Positions 8,529 to 17,894 of a DNA stretch of 64,000 nucleotides are shown here, piece after piece. The stretch's first letter is position 1. Each line of letters begins with the position of its first letter. The position numbers and the translations under genes were made by a program. The notes under the pieces were generated by a model. The model had not been told where the DNA came from, did no database searches, and worked only from the letters and a program-made list of their open reading frames with translations. The stretch covers positions 1,426,001-1,490,000 of the forward strand of contig NZ_CP053707.1 of assembly GCF_013201035.1 (NCBI RefSeq), given 5' to 3'. The stretch comes from Arthrobacter sp. NEB 688. GTDB taxonomy: Bacteria > Actinomycetota > Actinomycetes > Actinomycetales > Dermatophilaceae.

Positions 8529-9158
8529 ATGCGCCACGAGCTCGCCGTCCAGCACGGCCCCGAGGACGACCGGATGCGGGCCGGCGCCGCGTACCGGCTG
8601 ATGACCTCCGCCGTCGTCCCCCGCCCCATCGCCTGGGTGAGCAGCCGGTCGGCCGACGGGGTCGACAACCTCGCGCCGCACTCGTTCTTCACCGTCGTGA
8701 GCACCGACCCCGCGATGCTCGCCTTCACGTCGGTCGGCCGCAAGGACACGCTGCGCAACATCGAGGCCACCGGCGAGTTCGTCGTCAACGTCGCGCCCGG
8801 GCCGCTGTTCGAGGTCGTCAACGCGACGAGCGCCGACTACCCGCCGGAGGTCGGCGAGTTCGACGCCGAGGGGGTCGCGCGCGAGCCCTCGCTGACCGTC
8901 GACCCGCCGCGCGTCGCGGGGTCGCCGGTCGTCTTCGAGTGCCGGCTGCACGAGGTGCGCCCGACCGGCAACTGCTTCGTCGTCGTCGGGCTCGTCCTGC
9001 ACGCCGCGGTGGATGCCTCGGTCGCTGCGAGCGAGGACATGGTGCGCCGCCCGCACGTCGACATCGGTGCGCTGCAGCCGTGGTCGCGCCTCGGCGCCGA
9101 CGAGTGGGGGCTGCTCGGCGAGATCCGCGAGATCGAGCGGCCGAGGTACGACGGCTGA
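8529..9158 (+). CDS. Flavin reductase family (flavoredoxin-like) protein
   Basis: 209 residues. The N-terminal block VVPRPIAWVSSRSADGVDN and the following FFTVVSTDPAMLAFTS match the FMN-binding split-barrel of flavoredoxin-type flavin reductases, and FVVNV follows as expected. It probably binds FMN and reduces flavin or transfers electrons. The partner is unknown. The stop overlaps the ATG of the NUDIX gene (TGATG arrangement), so the two are co-translated. Confidence 0.82.
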   Translation: MRHELAVQHGPEDDRMRAGAAYRLMTSAVVPRPIAWVSSRSADGVDNLAPHSFFTVVSTDPAMLAFTSVGRKDTLRNIEATGEFVVNVAPGPLFEVVNATSADYPPEVGEFDAEGVAREPSLTVDPPRVAGSPVVFECRLHEVRPTGNCFVVVGLVLHAAVDASVAASEDMVRRPHVDIGALQPWSRLGADEWGLLGEIREIERPRYDG

Positions 9159-9622
9159 TGGCGACGCCGGACTTCATCCTGTCGCTGCGGCGCTCGGTCG
9201 GCCACGAGCTGCTGTGGCTGCCCGGGATCACGGCCGTGGTGCTCGACGAGGGCCGCGTGCTGCTCGTCCGCCGCGCGGACACGGGGGAGTGGACGCCGGT
9301 CACCGGCATCTGCGACCCGGGGGAGCATCCCGCGGTCACCGCCGTCCGGGAGTGCCTGGAGGAGACCGGGGTCGACTGCGAGGTCGAGCTCCTCGCGTGG
9401 GTCGACGTCACGCCGGTCATCGAGTACCCCAACGGCGACCGCTCGCAGTACGTCGACCACACCTTCCGCTGCCGCTACCTCGGCGGCGAGGCGCACGTCG
9501 CGGACGACGAGTCGTCGCAGGTCGCGTGGTTCCCGCTGGACGCGCTGCCGCCGATGGCCGCCGACCACCGCGAGCGCATCCGCACCGCCGTCTCCCACGA
9601 GGGCCCCACCCGCCTCACCTGA
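9158..9622 (+). CDS. NUDIX hydrolase
   Basis: 154 residues. A complete NUDIX box (G-x5-E-x7-RE-x-x-EE-x-G) lies at about residues 50-72, read here as GICDPGE then RECLEETGV. This family cleaves nucleoside diphosphates linked to another group, and the substrate cannot be read from the sequence. It is translationally coupled to the preceding flavin reductase gene by a 1-base stop/start overlap. A long hairpin begins at its stop codon. Confidence 0.88.
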   Translation: MATPDFILSLRRSVGHELLWLPGITAVVLDEGRVLLVRRADTGEWTPVTGICDPGEHPAVTAVRECLEETGVDCEVELLAWVDVTPVIEYPNGDRSQYVDHTFRCRYLGGEAHVADDESSQVAWFPLDALPPMAADHRERIRTAVSHEGPTRLT

Positions 9623-9706
9623 CCCTCCCTCTTCCGCGAACGTGTGTGAACTCGCCGGAGAACACCGGCGTGTTCACACACGTTCGCGGGAAAGAGGGGA
9701 GAGTCA
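9620..9706. terminator. Long inverted repeat between convergent genes, bidirectional terminator
   Basis: The arms run from about 9620-9658 and 9665-9706 and include both flanking stop codons. The inner 24 bp pair with one mismatch (CGCGAACGTGTGTGAAC then CGCCGG). The outer parts (CCTCCCTCTT against AAAGAGGGGAGAG) pair with small bulges. The T- and A-rich edges fit termination in both directions. Confidence 0.75.
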
Positions 9707-10402
9707 GGCGTGGCGCCAGCGGAGGGCGACGGCGTAGTCGACAGTCAGCCCCTCGTGCTCGGCGAGGACGGCGTCGGCCGGCCCCGGCGGCAGCTCGATG
9801 CGCACGACGGCCTCGAGGTCCTCGCGCCGCTCGAAGCGCCAGTCGATGGTCAGCCGCTCGGTCGTGAAACCCTGCCGGTCCCAGAAGCGCTGGACGGCGA
9901 CGGGGTCGTAGGCCGGGTAGGCGCGCGAGAACCATCCGCCGAAGGTCGAGCGCGTCGCGTCGTTGTCGACGAGGCAGGCGACGCCACCCGGCCGCAGCAC
10001 GCGCTCGACCTCGGCCAGGCCCGGCTCGCACCCGGCGCCGAAGAAGTACGCCCAGCGGGCGTGGACGACGTCGACGGACGCGTCGGGCAGCGGCAGCGCC
10101 TCCGCGCTCGCGGCCACGACCCGCGCCCGGGACCCCCTGGCGCGCAGGCGGTTCGCGGCGCGCCGGACCAGCGGCAGGTGCGGCTCGACCCCGAGCACGG
10201 TCGCGCCGCGCTCGGCGAACCGGGGCAGGTGGAACCCGGTGCCGCAGCCGACGTCGACGAGGGTCGCCCCGCGCAGCGGGTGCAGCCCGTCGAGGGCACC
10301 GTCGATGACGCCGGCCCGGTCGGAGGCGAGGTTCTCGAGCTCGTAGACCTCCGGGGTGTCCCAGATGTTCGGGCTGCGGAGGGCCCCCGAGGACCCGCTC
10401 AC
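9704..10402 (-). CDS. Class I SAM-dependent methyltransferase
   Basis: 232 residues with a GTG start. It has the SAM-binding motif [13 protein letters not shown] near residues 48-60, the acidic strand end GVEPHLPL, and [16 protein letters not shown] at motif IV, all standard for the methyltransferase-11 group. The substrate is unknown. The start overlaps the stop of the upstream Cys-rich gene by 4 bp, so the two are translated together, which may tie their roles. Confidence 0.82.
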   Translation of the reverse strand: MSGSSGALRSPNIWDTPEVYELENLASDRAGVIDGALDGLHPLRGATLVDVGCGTGFHLPRFAERGATVLGVEPHLPLVRRAANRLRARGSRARVVAASAEALPLPDASVDVVHARWAYFFGAGCEPGLAEVERVLRPGGVACLVDNDATRSTFGGWFSRAYPAYDPVAVQRFWDRQGFTTERLTIDWRFERREDLEAVVRIELPPGPADAVLAEHEGLTVDYAVALRWRHA

Positions 10403-11361
10403 CCCCGGCTGCGTCCCCGGGGCGCGCGCCGGGCCGGGCGCGCGGCGACGGGGTGCGCCGGCTCGTTCGCGCCGTCCGGGCCGTCCACGTCGTCGCCCGG
10501 CAGCGCGTTCGTGCCGCGCCGCCGCTTGACCCGCTCGCGCCGCCCGCCGATCGTCCCGGCCTCGGCCGTCGCGGGGTGGACGAGCAGCGGGATGAGCTTG
10601 CGGGCGCCGGCGGACTGCGCGTGGCGGACGACGGCGAGATGGGCCTCGCAGCGCACGACGAGCTCGTCGTAGCCGGCCTGCCCCATGAGGGCGACGAGCT
10701 CGGCGTGGTTGCTGCGGTAGACGGGCTCCCGGCCGACGTGCGCCTCGGGGTTGGAGGAGCAGTACCAGTCGAGGTCGTGTCCGCCGGGGCCCCAGCCGCG
10801 CCGGGTGTACTCGGCGATGGTCACCTCGAGGTACGAGGTGTCGTCGGGCTCCTCGACGGTCCGGTACGAGCGGCGGATGGGCAGCTGCCAGCAGACGTCG
10901 GGCTTGACCTCGTGCGGCGGCTTGCCGGTGAGCACGGCGTGCTGGTGCAGGGCGCAGCCGGCGCCGGCGGGGAAGCCCGGCCGGTTGAGGAAGATGCACG
11001 CGCCGTCGACGACCCTGGTCTTCCGGTCGCCCTCGTCGTCGACCTCGGTCCACGCCGAGCGCCGGGCCGGGCTCTTGTCGCCGCGCTTGCCGTGGCCGGG
11101 GTGGTGCTGCCACTCGTCCTCGCCGAGCTCGGCGACGACGGCGCGCACGCGCTCGAGGTCGTCGTCGTCGGTGAAGTGGGCCCCGAGGGTGCAGCACCCG
11201 TCGTCCGGCCGGTCGGCGTAGATGCCCCGGCAGCCGGAGCCGAAGATGCAGCTCCAGCTCGAGGTCAGCCACGTGAGGTCGACCCGGAAGCGCTGACCGG
11301 GGTCGGCGGGGTCGGTGAACTCGGCCCACGTGCGCGGGATGTCGAGGGTCGCTTCGGGCAC
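10399..11361 (-). CDS. Cys-rich conserved protein, Rv0495c-like (YkgJ/DUF3109-like cysteine cluster)
   Basis: 320 residues with a GTG start. Conserved cysteines sit at about 38, 44, 56, 57, 122, 136, 157 and 201 in patterns such as [13 protein letters not shown] and GCALH, suggesting bound metal (Zn or Fe-S). The C-terminal 45 or so residues are Arg/Pro-rich and look disordered. Position and orientation, divergent from a Ppx/GppA gene, match Rv0495c beside Rv0496 in M. tuberculosis as I recall. A redox role has been suggested for that protein, but I would treat the function as unknown. The downstream methyltransferase overlaps it by 4 bp. Confidence 0.75.
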   Translation of the reverse strand: MPEATLDIPRTWAEFTDPADPGQRFRVDLTWLTSSWSCIFGSGCRGIYADRPDDGCCTLGAHFTDDDDLERVRAVVAELGEDEWQHHPGHGKRGDKSPARRSAWTEVDDEGDRKTRVVDGACIFLNRPGFPAGAGCALHQHAVLTGKPPHEVKPDVCWQLPIRRSYRTVEEPDDTSYLEVTIAEYTRRGWGPGGHDLDWYCSSNPEAHVGREPVYRSNHAELVALMGQAGYDELVVRCEAHLAVVRHAQSAGARKLIPLLVHPATAEAGTIGGRRERVKRRRGTNALPGDDVDGPDGANEPAHPVAARPARRAPRGRSRG

Positions 11362-11438
11362 GCGCCCACCCTATGCACGGGCGGTGGTCGCCGGGGCGCG
11401 GTGGGGCCGCGCCACCCCGCAGCGGATACCTTGTGCCC

Positions 11439-12365
11439 ATGCGCCTCGGGGTCGTCGACGTCGGTTCGAACACCGTCCACCTCCTCGTCGTCGACGCGCA
11501 CCCCGGGGCCCAGCCCCTGCCGGCGAGCAAGCACAAGATCGACCTGCGCCTGTCCGAGCACGTCACCGACGAGGGCCTCATCGCCGACGACGGCCGTGAC
11601 GCGCTCGCCGACTTCGTCGCGGAGTGCCTCGCCGTCGCCGAGGACCAGGGCGTCGAGGACCTGCGCGGCTTCGTCACGAGCGCGGTCCGCGAGGCCCCCA
11701 ACGGCACCGAGGTGCTGGCCCACGTCGCCGAGCGCACGGGCGTGCGGCTCGACGTGCTCACCGGCGAGGAGGAGGCCCGGCTGACCTTCCTCGCGGTGCG
11801 CCGCTGGTTCGGCTGGTCGGCGGGCACGCTGCTCGTCGCCGACATCGGCGGAGGGTCGCTCGAGCTCGCCATGGGGATGGACGAGGAGCCCGACGTCGCG
11901 ATCTCGGTGCCCCTCGGCGCCGGCCGGGTCACCCGCGACCTCCTGCCCGGCGACCCGCCCTCGCCCGACGACCTGCGCGAGGCCCGCCGCCGGGTGCGCG
12001 CCACCATCGCCGCCGAGCTGCGGCCGCTGGCCAAGGCCGGGACCCCCGACCTCGCCGTCGGCACGAGCAAGTCGATGCGCTCCCTCGCCCGCATCTGCGG
12101 CGCCGCCCCGAGCTCCGAGGGGATGTACGCCCGCCGGATGCTCCCGCGCGAGACGCTGCTCGAGGTGCTCCCGCGGATCGCGTCGATGACGGCGCGCGAG
12201 CGGGCCGAGCTGCCGGGTGTCTCGGCGTCGCGCTCGCGGCAGGTGCTCGCGGCCGCGATCGTCGCCGACGCGACGATGGACCTGCTCGGCCTCGAGGCCC
12301 TCGAGATCTGCCCCTGGGCGCTGCGCGAGGGCATCCTCCTGCGCCACCTCGACCGGATGCCGTGA
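11439..12365 (+). CDS. Ppx/GppA-family exopolyphosphatase
   Basis: 308 residues from the ATG at 11439. The sugar-kinase/ASKHA fold is marked by the phosphate-binding strands [16 protein letters not shown] near residues 4-19 and [14 protein letters not shown] near 131-144. The [11 protein letters not shown]-like stretch is also present. Such enzymes release phosphate from polyphosphate or the 5'-phosphate of pppGpp; in M. tuberculosis the counterpart Rv0496 is called ppx1. It is short compared with E. coli Ppx, as is usual in this clade. It overlaps the next gene by 4 bp. Confidence 0.88.
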   Translation: MRLGVVDVGSNTVHLLVVDAHPGAQPLPASKHKIDLRLSEHVTDEGLIADDGRDALADFVAECLAVAEDQGVEDLRGFVTSAVREAPNGTEVLAHVAERTGVRLDVLTGEEEARLTFLAVRRWFGWSAGTLLVADIGGGSLELAMGMDEEPDVAISVPLGAGRVTRDLLPGDPPSPDDLREARRRVRATIAAELRPLAKAGTPDLAVGTSKSMRSLARICGAAPSSEGMYARRMLPRETLLEVLPRIASMTARERAELPGVSASRSRQVLAAAIVADATMDLLGLEALEICPWALREGILLRHLDRMP

Positions 12366-13195
12366 GCGTGGCCGGCCCGCGCACCCGCGCCCGGCGCCGA
12401 CCGGCGACGCCCCGGGTCGCGCTCTCGACGTCGTCGGTCTACCCGCTCGGGTGCGCCGCGGCGTTCGCCACGGCGGCCCGGCTCGGGTACGACGGGGTCG
12501 AGGTCATGGTCTGGACCGACCCGCTGACCCGCGAGCCCGGCGCCCTGCGGCGGCTCGCGGAGCACTTCGGCGTGCCGGTCGTCTCGGTGCACGCGCCGAC
12601 GCTGCTCGTCACGCAGCGGGTGTGGGGGACCGACCCCTGGGAGAAGGTCGACCGCTCCCTCGCGATGGCGGCCGAGCTCGGCGCCGACACGGTCGTGCTC
12701 CATCCGCCCTTCCGGTGGCAGCGCGAGTACGCCCGGGGCTTCGCCGACGGGGTGGCGGCGCGCGACGACGGCTCGGGCCCCCGGCTCGCGGTGGAGAACA
12801 TGTACCCGTGGAAGGCCGGCGTCCGCTCCCGCGAGGTGGAGGCCTACCTGCCGGACTGGGACCCGGTGGGCCAGCCGTACGAGCACGTGACGCTCGACCT
12901 GTCGCACACCGCGACCGCCGGCTCGGACGCCCTGGCGATGGTGCGCGACCTCGGCCCGCGCCTCACCCACCTGCACCTCGCCGACGGCTCCGGCGCGCCG
13001 CGGGACGAGCACCTCGTGCCCGGCCGCGGGACCCAGCCGTGCGGCCCGGTCCTCGAGGCGCTCGCGACGGACGGCTTCACGGGCCACGTCGTCGTCGAGG
13101 TGTCGACCCGGCGGGCGTCCGAGGAGCAGCGCGACCTCGACCTCGCCGAGTCGCTGGCCTTCGCCCGGCTGCACCTCGCCCCGGTCCCCTCCTGA
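12362..13195 (+). CDS. Sugar phosphate isomerase/epimerase family TIM-barrel protein
   Basis: 277 residues. The GTG at 12362 overlaps the ppx stop. The sequence has the xylose-isomerase-like/AP-endonuclease-2 barrel pattern: [72 protein letters not shown] and a final [10 protein letters not shown]. The His, Glu and Asp at strand ends would bind a divalent metal. The M. tuberculosis counterpart is Rv0498. The substrate is unknown. Confidence 0.82.
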   Translation: MSVAGPRTRARRRPATPRVALSTSSVYPLGCAAAFATAARLGYDGVEVMVWTDPLTREPGALRRLAEHFGVPVVSVHAPTLLVTQRVWGTDPWEKVDRSLAMAAELGADTVVLHPPFRWQREYARGFADGVAARDDGSGPRLAVENMYPWKAGVRSREVEAYLPDWDPVGQPYEHVTLDLSHTATAGSDALAMVRDLGPRLTHLHLADGSGAPRDEHLVPGRGTQPCGPVLEALATDGFTGHVVVEVSTRRASEEQRDLDLAESLAFARLHLAPVPS

Positions 13196-13235
13196 GCGGA
13201 GGGTCCGGGGCGGCGCCGTGCGCGTGAGGGTCGGG

Positions 13236-13955
13236 TCAGCCGGAGGTGCCGACCGACGAGACGACGAGCTGCGGGCTGCTGCCGGTCGAGCCCTGGCAGG
13301 CCTGCACGGACTGCCGGACGAAGGCGGCCTCGGTCGAGCCGGGCGGGTAGACCCGGAAGCCGTCGGCGGTCGTCGGGGCGCAGCTGCGCTGCGGGTAGCT
13401 GCCCGCGTTCGCCACCTGGAGGAGGGAGGTCGTCGAGCGGCCGGGGGCGAGCGTGACCGTGCGGGCCGAGCCGGTGCGCTCGGCGGCCGCGCCCAGCTGC
13501 GTCCCGTCGCCCTTGCCGACGAACGAGACACCGGGGAAGCCGTCGAGGACGCAGCTGCGGGAGCCGGTGTTGCGGAACGCGACCAGCAGGTAGGTGCTGC
13601 CGGCGGCCGCGCCGCCGGACGGCTCACGGACGCCGACGTCGAGGTTCGCGACGGTGCAGCGCCCCACCCGTCCGGCGGCCGAGGTCGAGGAGGTCGACGC
13701 GGCCGAGGAGCCGGTCGTCGACGGCGTGCTCGGGGAGGAGCCGCCACCCGTCGACGGGGAGGGGGACGCGTCGGACCCTGTCGACGAGGGGGCGGGCGAG
13801 GCCGACGGGTCGGGGTTGCTCGTGGTGCTCGACCCGCCCGACAGGCCGGCCGTGGCGCTGCCGGAGGACTCGAGGCCGTTGCCGCAGGCGGTGAGGCCGA
13901 GAGCGGCGACCAGGGCGGTCGCCGCGAGGACGGGACGGAGGCGTCGTGTGTTCAT
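13236..13955 (-). CDS. DUF4232-type lipoprotein
   Basis: 239 residues. The signal sequence ends in an LTAC lipobox with Cys24. A long Ser/Thr/Pro/Gly-rich linker (about residues 28-95) follows, then a compact domain with VANLDVGVREPSGGAAAGS, LLVAFRNTGSRSCVLDGFPG and RSTTSLLQVANAG. That layout matches DUF4232 proteins common in actinobacteria. Cysteines in the domain could pair. It is probably anchored on the outer face of the membrane; function is unknown. It lies 52 bp upstream of the histidine kinase stop, on the same strand. Confidence 0.8.
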   Translation of the reverse strand: MNTRRLRPVLAATALVAALGLTACGNGLESSGSATAGLSGGSSTTSNPDPSASPAPSSTGSDASPSPSTGGGSSPSTPSTTGSSAASTSSTSAAGRVGRCTVANLDVGVREPSGGAAAGSTYLLVAFRNTGSRSCVLDGFPGVSFVGKGDGTQLGAAAERTGSARTVTLAPGRSTTSLLQVANAGSYPQRSCAPTTADGFRVYPPGSTEAAFVRQSVQACQGSTGSSPQLVVSSVGTSG

Positions 13956-14007
13956 GCCGACGACGCTAGGACGGCGAGGTCTCCGCGGCGCCCCGCCCCG
14001 GTCACCG

Positions 14008-15309
14008 TCACGCACCGGTCCGCTCACGGTCCGGTGACCCGGCCGTGACCTCGTCGTGAGGTGCGGCCGCCGGCTGCTCCGGGAGCACGAGGCGCGCCCG
14101 CGCCCCACCACCGGGCGGGTTGTCGAGCTCGAGGCGGCCACCGAGCACGCGGGCCTGGCCGGTCGCGATGACGAGCCCGAGCCCGTGCCCGTCGTGGTCG
14201 GTCCGGCCGTGCCGCAGCCGTTGCGGCCCGTCGCGCAGCATCGAGGGCTCGAAGCCCGGTCCGTGGTCACGCACCTCGACGACCCGCCCGTCCTGGACGA
14301 CCTCCACCGGGGCGGCCCCGTGCCGCAGGGCGTTGCGCACGAGGTTGCTCACGACCCGGTCGACCCGGCGGGGGTCGGTGACCACCCGGGCCGTGCCGTC
14401 CGTCCGGACGCTGACGGCGCCTTCCGGCAGCTCGCCGGACGCGACGCCGCGGCGGACGACCCGGTGCACGACCTCGCCGAGGTCGACCTGCTCGGCCAGG
14501 GCCTCCTCCCGGCCCCCGTCGAGCCGGGCGACCTCGAGCAGCTCCTCGACGAGCGCGGCGAGCGCGCGGGCGCGGTCGCGGACGAGGTCGGCCGCGCGCG
14601 AGGGCTCGAGCAGCTCGGCGGCGGTGAGCAGCCCGGTGACCGGGGTCCGCAGGTCGTGGGCGACGTCGGCGGTGAAGCGCTGCTCGGCGCGCACCCGGTC
14701 GGCCAGCCGTGCGGCCATCGCGTCGACGGCGTCGGCCAGCGCCCCGACCTCGTCGTGGCGCTCCCCGACGACGCGGCGCAGCGACGCGGGGTCGCCGCCC
14801 GAGGCCACGCCCCGCGCGGTGTCGGCGGCGCGGCGCAGGCGCCGGGCCAGGCGCCCCGCGGTCACCCACCCGACGAGCCCCGCGACAAGCACGACGACCA
14901 CCCCGGCGAGCAGCAACGCGCGGTCGACCTGCGCGACGGTGCCGTCGGCGGGGACGAACCGGGTCCGCGTCGAGAGGACGACGTCGCCGGCGCGGCCCGC
15001 CGCCCAGACGGTGCGCACCGAGCCGCCGGTGACGAGCGTGGCGCGCGCCCCGTCGGTGCGCACGGCGTCGCGGAGCGCGGCCGGGACCGAGGGGTCGTCG
15101 ACGCGCGCGTCGAAGGCCAGCAGCCCGGTGGCCGCCCGCACGTCGAGGGCGGCGGCCATCCGGTCGGCGGCGGAGGCCCGGGCGGTGTCGACCTGCTCGC
15201 GCAGCACGAGGAGGTGGACGGCGACGCCGAGCGCGGCGACGGCGGCGAGGGCGACGAGGATGACGGCCGTCGCGATCCGGCCGCGCAGGCCGCGCGACCG
15301 CCGGCTCAC
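14008..15309 (-). CDS. Two-component sensor histidine kinase
   Basis: 433 residues with a GTG start. Transmembrane segments at about 12-35 and 131-152 enclose an extracytoplasmic sensor of about 95 residues. A HAMP linker follows (about 153-205), then the phosphoacceptor box FTADVAHDLRTP with His218, the N-box NLVRNALRHG, the G1 motif DHGPGF and the G2 motif GHGLGLVIA. All catalytic parts are present. It overlaps the upstream response regulator by 4 bp. The regulator faces an ABC exporter, which is the likely target; the signal is unknown. Confidence 0.92.
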   Translation of the reverse strand: MSRRSRGLRGRIATAVILVALAAVAALGVAVHLLVLREQVDTARASAADRMAAALDVRAATGLLAFDARVDDPSVPAALRDAVRTDGARATLVTGGSVRTVWAAGRAGDVVLSTRTRFVPADGTVAQVDRALLLAGVVVVLVAGLVGWVTAGRLARRLRRAADTARGVASGGDPASLRRVVGERHDEVGALADAVDAMAARLADRVRAEQRFTADVAHDLRTPVTGLLTAAELLEPSRAADLVRDRARALAALVEELLEVARLDGGREEALAEQVDLGEVVHRVVRRGVASGELPEGAVSVRTDGTARVVTDPRRVDRVVSNLVRNALRHGAAPVEVVQDGRVVEVRDHGPGFEPSMLRDGPQRLRHGRTDHDGHGLGLVIATGQARVLGGRLELDNPPGGGARARLVLPEQPAAAPHDEVTAGSPDRERTGA

Positions 15310-16040
15310 CGGACCAGCCGGTAGCCGAAGCCGCGGACGGTCTCGACCCGGTCGGCGCCGACCTTCGCGCGCAGCCGCTGGACGTGGACGTTGACGACGT
15401 GGTCGTCGTCCTCGGCGTCGCCGTAGCCCCAGACCCGCTCGAGCAGCGCCCGGCGCGACAGCACGCGGCCGGGCTCGTCGGCCAGCTCGAGGAAGAGGCG
15501 CATCTCGGTCGGGGTGAGGCGCAGCACCTCCTCGCCCCGCCGCAGCTGCACGGCCCGGCGGTCGAGGACGAGGTCGCCGAAGGTCTCGAGGCCGGTGCCG
15601 GTGCCGGCCTCGGGGGAGGGGTCGGTGGGGGCCTGCGGCCGCTCGCCGCCGGCGCGGCGCAGGGCGGTGCGCAGCCGGGCGCGCAGCACCTGCACGTCGA
15701 ACGGCTTGGTCACGTAGTCGTCCGCGCCGGCCTCGAGCCCGCCGACGACATCGAGGCTGTCGGTGCGCGCCGAGACGAGGACCACCGGCACCTGGTCGCT
15801 CTCCCGGATGCGCCTCGTCAGGCTCGCGCCGTCGAGGCCGGGGAGCATGACGTCCGAGACGACGAGGTCGAACGGCGGTGCGGCGCAGCGCCATGCGTCC
15901 CAGGCCTCCAGGCCGTCGGTGTGCCAGACGACGTCGTAGCCGTCGCGCTCGAGGTGGGCGGCCGTGGCCTCCCCGATGACGGCGTCGTCCTCGACGAGGA
16001 GGACCCGACGCCGTCCGGTCGCGGTGGTGCTCTCGCTCAC
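15306..16040 (-). CDS. OmpR-family response regulator
   Basis: 244 residues with a GTG start. The receiver domain has the acidic pair EDD near residues 17-19, phosphoacceptor Asp63 in VVSDVMLPGLDG, and Lys112 in YVTKPFD. The C-terminal winged helix (about 150-244) ends with VQRLRAKVGADRVETVRGFGYRL, typical of the OmpR/PhoB group. It is translated together with the sensor kinase. It is divergent from the ABC-transporter operon across 81 bp, where binding sites might lie; I see no clear repeat there. Confidence 0.93.
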   Translation of the reverse strand: MSESTTATGRRRVLLVEDDAVIGEATAAHLERDGYDVVWHTDGLEAWDAWRCAAPPFDLVVSDVMLPGLDGASLTRRIRESDQVPVVLVSARTDSLDVVGGLEAGADDYVTKPFDVQVLRARLRTALRRAGGERPQAPTDPSPEAGTGTGLETFGDLVLDRRAVQLRRGEEVLRLTPTEMRLFLELADEPGRVLSRRALLERVWGYGDAEDDDHVVNVHVQRLRAKVGADRVETVRGFGYRLVR

Positions 16041-16121
16041 GCCGCCACAGTAGGCGCGTCCCGTGGCGGAACGTGCCCACGGTGCTCGACAGCGGGCCCG
16101 CGCGGTGCCATCGTCGGTGAC

Positions 16122-16904
16122 ATGGCCGACGCCGCGATCGTGGTCGAGGACCTCCGGGTGGTCCGGGGCGGGCGCGAGGTGCTGCCCGGGCTCTCGATGA
16201 CGGTGCCGCGCGGCGAGATCGTCGGGCTGCTCGGGCCGAGCGGCGGCGGCAAGTCCACCCTGATGCGCGCGGTCGTCGGCGTCCAGGTCGTCGCCGGCGG
16301 CACCGTGACGGTGCTCGGCGAGCCCGCCGGTTCGCCCGCCCTGCGCCGGCGGGTCGGCTACCTCACCCAGGCCCCGAGCGTCTACGGCGACCTCACGGTG
16401 CGCGAGAACGTCCGCTACTTCGCCCGGGTGCTCGGCGTCGGCCGGGAGGCCGCCGACCGGGCCGTCGCGGCGGTCGACCTCACCGACCGCGCCGACGCGC
16501 GCGCCGGCTCGCTCTCCGGTGGGCAGCTGTCGCGGGCCGGCCTCGCGTGCACCCTCGTCGGCGACCCCGAGGTCCTCGTCCTCGACGAGCCGACGGTCGG
16601 CCTCGACCCGGTGCTGCGCCGCGACCTGTGGGCAATCTTCCGACGGCTGGCCGCCGACGGGCGCACCCTCCTCGTCTCGAGCCACGTGATGGACGAGGCC
16701 GTGCGCTGCGACCGGCTCGTGCTCCTGCGGGCCGGCCGCGTCCTCAGCGACTCGACCCTGCCCGGGCTGCTCGAGCGGACCGGCACGACCGACGCGGAGT
16801 CGGCCTTCCTCGCGCTCGTCGACGCCGCCGACGGGCCCGCCGCCGACCCGGGCGGCCCTGCGCCCGAGGCGTACCGGGGCCGGCACACGGGGGAGGCGTC
16901 GTGA
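16122..16904 (+). CDS. ABC transporter ATP-binding protein (ABC-2 export type)
   Basis: 260 residues. Walker A GPSGGGKST lies near residues 38-46, the Q-loop is in YLTQAPSVY, the signature is LSGGQ, Walker B is VLVLDEPTVGLDP, and the H-loop is SSHVMDEA. The sequence matches DrrA/YadG-like subunits that drive drug or lipid export. It overlaps the permease gene by 4 bp and is divergent from a response regulator, so it is probably regulated by that system. The cargo is unknown. Confidence 0.92.
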   Translation: MADAAIVVEDLRVVRGGREVLPGLSMTVPRGEIVGLLGPSGGGKSTLMRAVVGVQVVAGGTVTVLGEPAGSPALRRRVGYLTQAPSVYGDLTVRENVRYFARVLGVGREAADRAVAAVDLTDRADARAGSLSGGQLSRAGLACTLVGDPEVLVLDEPTVGLDPVLRRDLWAIFRRLAADGRTLLVSSHVMDEAVRCDRLVLLRAGRVLSDSTLPGLLERTGTTDAESAFLALVDAADGPAADPGGPAPEAYRGRHTGEAS

Positions 16905-17641
16905 ACGCGCGCATCACGCTCGCGACGGCGGCGCGCATCCTGCGGCAGCTGCGCGGCGACCACCGGACCGTCGCGCTCATGCTCGTCGTCCCGTGCGTCC
17001 TCCTCGGCCTGCTGGCGTGGGTCTACGCCGACGCCCCGGTCGACGTCTTCGGCTCCATCGGGCCCGCGCTGCTCGGCGTCTTCCCGCTCGTCGTCATGTT
17101 CATCGTCACGAGCATCGCCACGCTGCGCGAGCGGACGACCGGCACCCTCGAACGGCTGCTGACGACGCCCCTCGGCAAGGGTGACCTCATGCTCGGCTAC
17201 GCGCTGGCCTTCGGCGTGATGGCGCTCGTGCAGGCCCTCGTCGCCAGCGCGTTCGCCATCTGGGTGTGCGGGCTCGACGTCGCCGGGCCGGTGTGGCTGC
17301 TCGTCGTCGTCGCGGTCGTCGACGCCGTGCTCGGGACCGCGCTCGGCCTGCTCGCGAGTGGGTTCGCGCGCACCGAGTTCCAGGCCGTGCAGTTCATGCC
17401 GGCGTTCGTGCTGCCGCAGTTCCTGCTCTGCGGGCTCATCGTGCCGCGCGACCGGATGCCCGGGGTGCTCGAGGCGATCTCGGACGTCCTGCCCCTGTCG
17501 TACGCCGTCGACGCGATGAAGGACGTCACGACGCGCGCCGACCCGCTCGGCGAGGTGCTCCCGAGCCTCGGCGTCATGCTCGCGTGGATCGCCGTCGCGC
17601 TCGTGCTCGGCAGCCTGACGCTCCGCCGCCGCACGCCCTGA
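16901..17641 (+). CDS. ABC-2 type transporter permease
   Basis: 246 residues with a GTG start overlapping the ATPase stop. About six membrane segments are visible, with the ABC-2 hallmark TLRERTTGTLERLLTTPLGKGDLMLGY after the second segment and FMPAFVLPQFLLCGLIVPRDRMP near the periplasmic loop. It would form a homodimeric channel with the preceding ATPase. Family 1 repeats begin 14 bp after its stop. Confidence 0.9.
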   Translation: MNARITLATAARILRQLRGDHRTVALMLVVPCVLLGLLAWVYADAPVDVFGSIGPALLGVFPLVVMFIVTSIATLRERTTGTLERLLTTPLGKGDLMLGYALAFGVMALVQALVASAFAIWVCGLDVAGPVWLLVVVAVVDAVLGTALGLLASGFARTEFQAVQFMPAFVLPQFLLCGLIVPRDRMPGVLEAISDVLPLSYAVDAMKDVTTRADPLGEVLPSLGVMLAWIAVALVLGSLTLRRRTP

Positions 17642-17654
17642 CCCGCCGGCGGGC

Positions 17655-17812
17655 GTGCACAAATCGTCGCTTTCGACGATGTGTGCACGGGCCGGGGGTG
17701 CTGGTTCGTCGGGGACGTGCACCATTCGACACTTTCGACGATTTGTGCACGGTCGGGGGGTGCTGGTTCGTCGGGAGCGTGCATCAATCGACGCTTTCGA
17801 CGATTTGTGCAC
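17655..17812. repeat. Family 1 hairpin repeats, cluster B (3 copies)
   Basis: Three 34-bp units lie at 17655-17688, 17717-17750 and 17779-17812, exactly 62 bp apart. They begin GTGCA and end TGTGCAC around a CTTT loop, so they point opposite to cluster A. Spacers share the stretch GGTGCTGGTTCGTCGGG. The cluster fills the gap between the ABC permease and proline dehydrogenase genes, both on the plus strand. Confidence 0.9.
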
Positions 17813-17894
17813 GGTCGGGCGGGGCGGGGACCCGGCCGGGACCCGCTCGCACCCGTGGTCCGGTGCGGCCGCTCGCGCGGCTAGCCTGCTCGTC

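Noticed and set aside
9704-13747. Very long minus-strand open frame of 1347 codons, and similar long frames opposite real genes
   Set aside because: It runs antisense to ppx and the isomerase gene with Arg/Pro/Ala-rich nonsense sequence. High GC makes stop codons rare; only its last 232 codons are a real gene.
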